Source of the DNA: Symbiodinium natans
Taxonomy: Eukaryota; Sar; Dinophyceae; Suessiales; Symbiodiniaceae
Length of the DNA stretch: 64,000 nucleotides
Assembly (NCBI GenBank): GCA_905221605.1
Contig: CAJNDS010001224.1
Span: 1,197,556 to 1,261,555 of the forward strand
Reading direction: 5' to 3'
The notes beneath the pieces are model-generated. The model was not told the DNA's origin and did not search any database. It saw only the letters and a program-made list of their open reading frames with translations. Shown one piece after another: positions 56,637 through 64,000 of the stretch. Position numbers and translations under genes: made by a program. The first letter of the stretch is position 1. Every line of letters begins with the position of its first letter.

Positions 56637-56925
56637 GGGATGTTTTACCCTTATGCTAACAGCCCTTAATAGGGATTCTAGTCCTCTATACTACCAGCCC
56701 TGAGTAGGGATTGTAGTACCCTCTCCTCCCTACTTGAAGGTTCATGGTACTTACTAACCAGTCATAATTGTACTTATAACCCTACTTATAATACCCCTAA
56801 AGGGCCTTATAGGGGTTCTCCCAATTATATGTAGGGTTATAAGTACAGTTATAATTGGTTAGTAAGTACCATGAACCTCCAAGTAAGGACTGTTAGTGTA
56901 AGGGGGGGCATCCTAAGGCCGATGC
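56637..56925. mobile_element. Family F palindrome nested inside a family H palindrome
   Basis: Outer element H: GGGATGTTTTACCCTTATGC at the left and GGACTGTTAGTGTAAGGGGG..CATCC at the right. Inner element F (56731-56885) is complete, TACTTGAAGGTTCATGG to CCATGAACCTCCAAGTA, and sits inside the H right half, flanked by TA dinucleotides. Confidence 0.85.
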
Positions 56926-58044
56926 CTTCATGAGAGGGCGACATGGGAGGGTTCTGCCCAGGGACTCCAATACCCCCTTAGATAAGGCATATTCCTTCAA
57001 GAAATAAGAGGCTTCCAGGAATCCATATATGGTGAATATCCCTTCAAGAAACACGAGGGTTCATTATATGAGTTAAGGAAGATTCCTTCAGAACTTGGAG
57101 GGTTCTTTATATAGTTTAAGGAGTATCCCTAAACCCTAAGCCCTAAACCCCAAGCCCTAAACCCTAAACCCTAAACCCTATCCCCTACCCCTTAGTTAAG
57201 GAGACTTGAAGTCTCTTGGGGGGGGGGGGGGGTCTCGAAAGGAGAACGCTCTGCCAGACGTCATCTTCCTCCTCAGCGCCTCGGCCCGCAGAGCCTTCCA
57301 GCGGCCCTCCAGTTGGTGGGCTTGGGGTTTAGGGTTTAGGGTTTAGGGTTCAGGGTTTAGGGTGTAGGGTGTAGGGTGTAGGGTTTCTTCCCAGCACAGC
57401 CCCCTCCCAACCCTGAACCCCCGAAACCCCGAGAGCCAGCTTGTAGGGTTTCAGACTAGAAGGACAGCTTCTTGGGACTCCAGCCGTCGTCCCACATGCC
57501 CGGTTATGGGGTTTAGTGTGTAGGGTTACATGATCCCCAAATGTACTAGGTGAGACTTTACTACAACTTTATCACTAGAAGTTTTGGGGTTCCTCGAAAT
57601 TTCATATTCAGGGAGCCAAAAGTTAAACGTTTATTGGGGGGTGCAAGAGCAACCAAGTGTACCGCCGTGGTCTTCACGGCTTGGCTCTCCCGAAGCACCA
57701 GGACGTCCGTCCCGGCTCAAAGAACAGAACAACCCTAAACCCTAAACCCTAAACCCTAAACCCTAAACCCTAAACCCTAAACCCTAAACCCTAAACCCTA
57801 AACCCTAAACCCTAAACCCTAAACCCTAACCCTAAACCCCAAACCCAAACCCAAACCCAAAGAACCCCAAACCCCAAACCCCAAACCCCAAACCCTAAAC
57901 CCTAACCTAAACCCTAACCCTAAACCCTAACCCTAAACCCTAAACCCTAAACCCTAAACCCTAAACCCTAAACCCTAAACCCTAAACCCTAAACCCTAAA
58001 CCCTAAACCCTAAACCCTAAACCCTCAACCCTCAAGCCTCAAGC

Positions 58045-58097
<53 letters not shown>

Positions 58098-58710
58098 ACC
58101 TTCAACCTTCAACCCTCAACCCTCAACCCTCAACCCTAAACCCTAAACCCTAAACCCTAAACCCTAACCCCTAAACCCGAAACCCGAAACCTGAAGCTGC
58201 AAAGGCTTTGCAAACCCCAAAATCCTGCGCTCCCCTTGAACCCTAAGCCCTAAACCGCCTAAACCCCCGAAGGCCCTTCAAGCCCTTTAAAAAAGCCTTG
58301 CAGACATGCGCCCAGCCTCTGAAGCACAGGGCAAGTTAATGACCACCCCTAAACGCCTAAACACCCGAACCACTAAACCCGAAGCCCTTAACCCCAAAGC
58401 CCCAAACCCTAAACCCTAAACCTAAACCCTACAACCCCAAACACCTGAAACCCTAAACCCCACAACCCTCGCCTTAAGCCCTAAACCAAGCCCCAAACCT
58501 AAAGGCCTAAAACCCTAAACCCCTGAACCCCCAGACCCTAAACCCTAAACCCCTAAACCCCTAAACCCCAAAAACCCTAAACCCCGAACCCCAAAAATCT
58601 TAAACCTTAACCCTTAACCCTAAACCCTAAACCCTAAACCCCAAGCTCCACAGGCTTGGCGGTGGCCCTGGTGCTAGCTATGTCCTTGGCGTGACGCGGC
58701 ACACGTGAGT
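56926..58710. repeat. Large telomere-type array and surrounding islands
   Basis: The largest array in the window, 57733-58190, is mainly (CCCTAAA)n with an internal block of about a dozen CCCTCAA units (58020-58135) and CCCCAAA variants. A G-type element holding an array lies at 56960-57225. A family-M copy is at about 57544-57645, followed by a coding-like island (57646-57715, SNQVYRRGLHGLALPKHQD). A short frame at 58655-58694 (GLAVALVLAMSLA, stop TGA) could be a terminal exon but is unsupported. Confidence 0.5.
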
Positions 58711-61402
58711 TAGGGCAGAAGGGTTTCGGGTTTAGGGTTGAGGGCTAGAGGTTTAGGGTTTAGCGTTTAGGGTTTAGGGTGTGGGGTTTAGGGCTTAGGG
58801 CTAGGGTTTAGGGGTTAGGGTTTAGGGTTTAGGTCGAGCTATGTGGAAGAGGGTGTCGGGTTTGGAGTTTAGTGTTTAGGGCTGCTGGGTGTCGGGTTTG
58901 GGGTTTAGGGTTTGGGTCTCTTGGGTCTTGGGTTTCGGTCCAGGCATGGAGCTTCGAATTTTGGTTGGGGGGGGCGGGGGGGGGGGGGGGGGGGGCTTCC
59001 AGGGCCCAGTGCCCGTCTGTTCAGGGTGCCAATGCAGGAAACCTTAAGCCCCGAACCTGAACCCTTTTCTGGGGAGGATTTCTTCAACAAAACGGACCAA
59101 CAGCATTTGCAGGTGACATTGCGTCACGGGCAGTTAGAAGGAAGAAACGTGCCGCCTCATTTTTTTGCTGGGTAGGCCGTGGGAATTGGTTTTCCCTGAA
59201 TTGGGATGAGGAGGATCATGCCAAGGAGCCTTTCTAGGACCGGAAGCAGGCCCTTTTCCTTTTTTTTGTTTTTTCTTTTTTAGGCTTGGGGTTCCCTTAC
59301 AATCCCCTTAAAACCAAAAAGGGCGCCCTTTTTATTCCTAGGTTACTCCTCGGTTGGCCTTTGCCCTACACCCTAAACCCTCAACCCTAAGTCCTAAACC
59401 CTGAACCCTAAACCGCAGGCTGTATGGTGACCTCACATAGGATGATGACATTGGAAGCTCTTTCCTACAGTCGTTTTTCCCGGCTTCTCCTGACTGATGG
59501 ATAGGCAGGTGGCAAACTGCAGTCTGTGTGTCTGACTCTCTCGTAGGTGCCCTAGATCCTCAACCCTAAACCCCTTCAAATCCCCCCCTCCCCCCCCCCG
59601 CCCCCCCGCAATAAACCATAAACCCTTGTCCCTGATGTCCCCCCAAACCACAAGCCGTCCCTGAGCCCTTCCCTGAGGTGGAAGAAGGGGGCCGCGCGTC
59701 GAGGGGTGGAGTGGAGCCATGCAATCATGTACTGGGGCGCCTTGCGTGCAACCGAAGGGGCCCTAAACCGTTTAAGGGCAGAGAGCACACAGTCGTCTTC
59801 TACATGCCAGGTCTTCATGCCCCAAGAGCCCACTTGAATTAGGGTTTAGGATGTGGGGTTTAGGGTGTAGGCCCTTAAGGAAAGAATATACTGCAAATCA
59901 TACTAGGGAGTAATGAAGTTCTATCGGCTAATTACCCAGAGTAGGCCCTTATTCCGTTTTAGGGTTCAGGTTGCCTCATAAGCCCCTTTAAACCAAAAGA
60001 AGACGCTTTTCATTCCTAGGTTCCTCTAGGGTCTAGATCAAGGGCTCTGGGCTGTCTGGCTTCTGGGTTTGGGGTTTAGGGTTAGGGCTTAGGGCTTTGG
60101 GCCGTCTGGTATCTGGGAGCGTGGTTCAGCCCAGATAGGTTTAGCCTTCGCAGGCCTCCTTGAAATCCAAGCGAGAGCCCTAACCCTAAACTACTACCTG
60201 CTTCAGAACCCCCCCCCCCCCCCCAAAAAAAAAGGATCATAATCCCTATTTTCCCCTTATGAGGCCGAATAGTTTTTATTTGGGGAAGTTCTTAAGCAAA
60301 TAGCAGTAACTCCTGAACCCTAAGCCGCCCAGGCGTGATGCTGTTTCTTTGGGCGGCTTTCCTGGCTACCAGCTCCTAGATTGCAAAACGGGTTTAGGGT
60401 TTAGGGTTTAGGGTTTAGGGTTTAGGCCCTTCGGGGGTGCCCTATTTTTTTGGGGCGGCCTTCGAGTAGTAACCCCAAAAGGGGCCCTAAGTTAGAGAAC
60501 CCCCTACATTGACATTGTCTTGGCTGCGCCCGGTACTGGGAAGCCCTTTTGACTTAGTGAGTGGGGTTTAGGGTTCATAGGGTTTAGGGTTCAGCGTTAA
60601 GGGTCATTCAGAAGTGTTGGGCTATGGGGATTATTGACTCTTTTTTGGACTCTAGGTTTCCCTTATACAAGCAACCCCAACAAAGGGTACCCTCCCAAAC
60701 GGCCCAATACCCCGTAGTTGAGTAATGCACCTGAAATCGTACGATTAACTCCTATAAAGCTAGAAGGTCTTTTTGTACCCTAACCCCAAACCCTAAACCT
60801 AATCCCTAACTCCCTATGTGGTTTAAGGTCTGTTCATTAATTAAGCTAGGACCTAGAGCGGGCCCTTATTCCCCCTTTTTTAGTGTTTGGGTTCCCTTGT
60901 AAGAACCCTAAATCCTAAGCCCCAAACCTTAAGCCCTAAACCCCCCTAAGAGACTTCCTGAGCCAAGGCGTGCCGCCCTTCAACCCATCCTGCCAGCAGC
61001 TGCTTTGGATGTGATTCTATCAGTGGACAGGTTTGGGTTTTCGGTTTAGGGCTTAGGGGTGTAGGTGGATGGGTTTGCGGACATGCCCAGAAAGCTACCA
61101 GCGTTGCCACCAGAGCCAGGAGGTTGTCGATGCCTAAAAACCCGCGAGGCCTACCCCAAACCCCTGAACCCCTGAACCCTAAACCCTAAACCTAAAACCC
61201 TAAACCCTAAACCCGAATATTTGTCATTCAAGCCCCCAGGGCTGATAGAGGCGCCGGTTGCAACACCCGAGTGTTTCAAGGCTCTTCGATGACAAAAGCC
61301 AGTGCCCGGAGTTCTACTCGATCACTGCCCCGTGGACTCAAGAGAGAGAGAGAGAGAGAGAGAGAGAACGTGGGAGGGAGGGAGGGAGGCAGAGAGAGAG
61401 CG

Positions 61403-61433
<31 letters not shown>

Positions 61434-61838
61434 GGGGGAGGGAGGGAGGGAGGGAGGGAGGGGAGAGAGGGAGAGAGGGAGAGAGGGAGAGAGGGAGAGA
61501 GGGAGAGAGGGAGAGGGGGAGAGAGGGAGAGACGGAGAGAGGGAGAGAGGGAGAGAGGGACATCTTTCGGCGCCCCGAAAAGGCACCATCCCACACTGAG
61601 CAATTCTGCGGAAGTAGGGTTGATTAGGGGTTCGGGTTGAGAGATTCCGATTTGAGGGGAGAATTGCAAAGGTACTCGGGAGTGTCTTTCAACAAGTGAC
61701 CTGCTTGGGATGCTTGTAGACCAATGATTCAGCAGATGCGTTTTTTGGGGTTGTGAATCTGAATTGTTCTGAACCCTGCTCAAGGTTGTGCGAAGAAGTA
61801 GACAAGCTTCCCCTTGAAAGCCCCCAAAGCTGGAAACC
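58711..61838. repeat. Interval before the esterase gene: introner copies, arrays, (GA)n tract
   Basis: Contains family-A copies (about 59240-59360 and 59937-60040), a partial A at 60852-60905, arrays (58725-58830, 60395-60425), poly-G/C runs (58966-58994, 59583-59607, 60210-60228) and a 220-nt (GA)n tract (61341-61560). A coding-like terminal island at 60952-61014 (DFLSQGVPPFNPSCQQLLWM then TGA) and another at 59075-59165 (EDFFNKTDQQHLQ) hint at one more gene ending near 61014. Confidence 0.4.
61341..61560. repeat. (GA)n / GGGAGA purine tract
   Basis: About 220 nt of GA, GGGA and GGGAGA units, 280 nt upstream of the esterase ATG. It generates spurious Arg-Glu and Ser-Leu-Pro reading frames on both strands. 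Its position would allow a regulatory or structural role, but nothing in the sequence proves it. Confidence 0.9.
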
Positions 61839-64000
61839 ATGACGTTGGGCGCGAGATCTGTGCTGGCCTCCCTGCTGGCGGTTGCGTTCTGCGCTTCTCC
61901 CTCGGCCGCCGCTAATGTCAGCTTTGCGACTGTCTTCGGTGATTACATGGTGTTACAGCGCCACCCAGTCAAGGCCGCCCTGTTTGGCACCGCCTCGGGC
62001 GTCGCGCAGGTGTCGCTCCAAGTGACCCAGCCAGGAAGCAGCTATGTCTTGAGGGCCGACGTCAAGGATGGCACGTGGCGGGCGCTGCTGCCCCCGACCT
62101 TCGCGGGAGGCGACTGGACGATCACAGCCACCGCCGGCGACGCCAGCGCCGCGCTGCAGCACGTCACCTTCGGGGACGTCTGGTACTGCTCCGGCCAGAG
62201 CAACATGGCCCTGCCTTTGAAGTACACCCTGTCGCGCAACCAAAGCGTTGACATGGTCAAGGCCAAGAAGTTCGACATCCGCATCCAGGGTATGAGCGGC
62301 AACTTAGTAGCTGACTGAGTACACTTTACACTTTTTGGGATACTAGTATTCCCATATAGAACTGAAAGTGTACACTTTTTTGGGGGGGCTTATGTGCTCA
62401 CCCTAAACCCTAAACCCTAAACCCCAAACCCTAAACCCTAAACCCTAAACCCTAAACTAAGGTAACATGAACCCCTTCCAGCCATGGATGCAAGCCTCGG
62501 ATGCCACCATGAAGCCGGCAGCCTGCGACCAGGGCGACTGCCTCTTCTTCCGTTTCTCCTCTACCTGCTCCTCAGCGCTTTTAGGGGGGGCATTTTTTTC
62601 ATATGATTCCCTTGTTGGGTTTAAGACTAAGAGGATCACATTCGGGAATATTTTCAGCGTGTTTTAAGGCTCCTAAGCGCTTTTGGGGGGCATTTTTGTT
62701 TCATATTATTCCCTTGTTGGGTTTAAAAGAGGATCATATTCCGGAATATTTTCAGAGGGTTTTAAGGGGGATTTTTGTATATCATCCCTTTCTTGGGTTT
62801 AAGAGAATCATGTAAGAGAAGCATATTCAGGAATATTTTTCAGAGGGTTGTATAAGGGCCATCCGAGGCTGGTACTTTGCGGAGAGCTTGGTGGAGAAGC
62901 TTGGCAAGGCTGCGCCCCCCATCGGCCTGATCCACACCGCCGTGGGCGGCAGCATGATCGAGGCCTGGCTGGACAACAAGACCATGAGCACTTGCAAGAA
63001 TGTGACTTTGTCATAGTTGGGCAACATGTTACATTGTTAAGGGTGCTTAAACCCAATAAGGCTAAGGAGTGTAAGTCTAAATTTTTAATATGATCCCAAC
63101 AATGAACAAGGTGAGCTTGGGCCCTGGAAACCAGCAGTTCCACGACCAGCGCGTCATGCCTTACGTGGGCATGTCGCTGAAGGGCTGGATCTGGTACCTT
63201 TGTCATAGTTGGGTAACATTTGACATTTTTAAGGGTACTTAAACCCAATACGGAATAACAACTTAAATCTTTAATATCCTCCCAAGAATGAACTAGGTAC
63301 CAGGGCGAGAACGACATGCACGGCACCCATGGCAACTCGCAGCTCGGCTACGGCTACGGCTGCATGATGCTGGGCCTGGTCCGCTCCTGGCGGGCCCTCT
63401 GGAGTACCACCCCAGGACTATATCCCCCCTTGGGAAGTTCTTTTTTGTTGATATAAAACTAAAATAGGATATTAGAAATATTATGTTCAGAAAGGTTCTA
63501 AGGGGAGTAGAGAGGAACCACGGACCCCGACGCGCCGTTCGGCTTCGTCACCTTGGCCCCCAGTGGCGCCGAGGGCGGCAACAGCATTGGCGCCATGCGC
63601 TGGGCGCAGACCGCGAACTATGGCGTGGCTCCCAATCCGGCGATGCCGAATACCTTCATGGCGCAGGCGTTCGACTTGGACGACCCCTTCGGCAACATCA
63701 CCTGCTACCGCGCAGGCTGTTGCAACAAGGATCCCAAGCCGGCTTGCTGGAGCTGTCTGGGACCAAACGGGTACTGCTCCAACTTGACTGGGGCGAACTT
63801 CTATTTGGGGCCCATCCACCCCCGAGACAAGAAGCCGGTGGGCGAGCGCCTTGCTCGAGCAGGGGCTGTCGTGGCCTACGGCCAGCAGGGCATCTACACA
63901 GGGCCGACGCTCTCGGGCTGCTCCGTGTCGGGAAACAAAGTCACTGTGCACTTCAACAGCTCCCTCCTGGGCCACACTGAGAAGGTGACCGTGCAGGACT
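61839..64000 (+). CDS. Sialate O-acetylesterase-like SGNH hydrolase, 3' end outside window
   Basis: Exons 61839-62298, 62462-62566, 62868-63001, 63111-63193, 63297-63415 and 63515-64000 (open at the edge) join in frame. The enzyme family removes O-acetyl groups from sialic acids and related sugars. Evidence: an N-terminal signal peptide (MTLGARSVLASLLAVAFCAS); a beta-rich N-terminal part (FGDYMVLQRHPVKAALFGTA); the block FGDVWYCSGQSNM with probable nucleophile Ser118; STCWYFAESLVEKLG; IGLIHTAVGGSMIEAWLD; and WIWYQGENDMHGTHGNSQLG. All match the sialate acetylesterase layout. The likely catalytic Asp/His region falls at or beyond the window edge. Donors are GC, GC, GT, GT and GA; four of the five introns match introner families seen in the giant gene. 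A secreted or vacuolar location is inferred from the signal peptide. Confidence 0.92.
62299..62461 (+). mobile_element. Introner with inner palindrome and telomere array (esterase intron 1)
   Basis: 163-nt GC-AG intron, flanks GCAA/GTAA, starting CTTAG. It holds an inverted pair (GAGTACACTTTACACTTTTT / GAAAGTGTACACTTTTTT region) followed by (CCCTAAA)n at 62400-62457 and a terminal AAG. Confidence 0.7.
62567..62867 (+). mobile_element. Tandem triplication of a family-B introner (esterase intron 2)
   Basis: 301-nt GC-AG intron, flanks GCTC/GCTG. Three consecutive ~95-nt units each contain GGGTTTAAG..GAGGATCA and GGAATATTTTCAG, the family-B middle. Only the last unit carries the family-B terminus GGGCCATCCGAG used as acceptor. 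Splicing gives STCWYFAES. Confidence 0.85.
63002..63110 (+). mobile_element. Introner family C copy (esterase intron 3)
   Basis: 109-nt GT-AG intron flanked by GTGA/GTGA. CTTTGTCATAGTTGGG start, CAATGAACAAG end. Confidence 0.92.
63194..63296 (+). mobile_element. Introner family C copy (esterase intron 4)
   Basis: 103-nt GT-AG intron flanked by GTAC/GTAC, inserted in the codons for WYQGEND. CTTTGTCATAGTTGGG start, GAATGAACTAG end. Confidence 0.92.
63416..63514 (+). mobile_element. Introner family D copy (esterase intron 5)
   Basis: 99-nt GA-AG intron. Element CTATATCCCCCCTTGGGAAG to GGTTCTAAGGGGAGTAGAG with AGGA on both sides; splicing gives TTPGTTDPDAPFG. Confidence 0.9.

Noticed and set aside
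61258-61840. Overlapping Arg-Glu-rich and Ser-Leu-Pro-rich ORFs on both strands
   Set aside because: Direct translations of the (GA)n/GGGAGA tract; no codon bias or domain, and all frames are open because the repeat lacks stops.
1-64000. CRISPR arrays, bacterial operons, tRNA or rRNA genes
   Set aside because: The short regular repeats are telomere units without unique spacers, genes are split by introns, and I saw no convincing cloverleaf or rRNA segment by eye.

Overview
The window reads as nuclear DNA of a photosynthetic, peridinin-type dinoflagellate. Four things point there. Introns mostly use GC or GA donors instead of GT. Coding sequence is GC-rich and broken by many short repeat-derived introns. 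Arrays of the plant/alveolate telomere unit (TTTAGGG)n/(CCCTAAA)n are scattered through the interior. One gene encodes photosystem I subunit PsaE behind a signal peptide plus an FVGAP motif, as expected for import into a plastid with more than two membranes. The species cannot be named from the sequence alone. Every gene found lies on the + strand, which suits a unidirectional dinoflagellate gene block.

Layout. (1) 1-18003: the 3' part of a very large gene for an extracellular or surface multidomain protein: filamin-like Ig repeats, PA14, about 18 sushi-like (CCP) modules, LamG-like folds, an acidic N-glycosylation-rich segment and a C-terminal CUB domain. I resolved 28 exons totalling 11832 nt (3943 codons plus stop) with no internal stop. 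(2) About 19.7-25.1 kb: exons of a leucine-rich-repeat gene. (3) About 26.6-34.4 kb: repeat-filled DNA with small coding-like islands; the last four (31685-34370) join in frame and end in a stop. (4) 40858-48516: a complete psaE gene, 381 coding nt in 8 exons over 7.66 kb. (5) 48.5-61.8 kb: mostly telomere-type arrays, palindromic MITE-like elements and unassigned coding-like islands. (6) 61839-64000 and beyond: a sialate O-acetylesterase (SGNH-family) gene, 6 exons, running off the right edge.

Main theme. Most introns of genes 1 and 6 are copies of short repeat families that recur in this window (introner elements). A typical copy begins with CT, ends with AG, and is flanked by a 4-nt direct repeat starting with G. 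The 5' copy of that repeat supplies the splice donor (GT, GC or GA) and the element supplies the acceptor AG. Using this rule I could place all 27 introns of gene 1 and all five of gene 6 so that the frame stays open. One intron (gene 1, 22/23) needs a GG donor. Telomere-type arrays repeatedly sit inside these introners and inside intergenic MITE-like palindromes, as if the elements were secondarily opened and filled with telomere sequence. Roughly three quarters of the window is this repeat material. All boundaries and functions are inferred by reading the sequence; no database search or transcript evidence was available.
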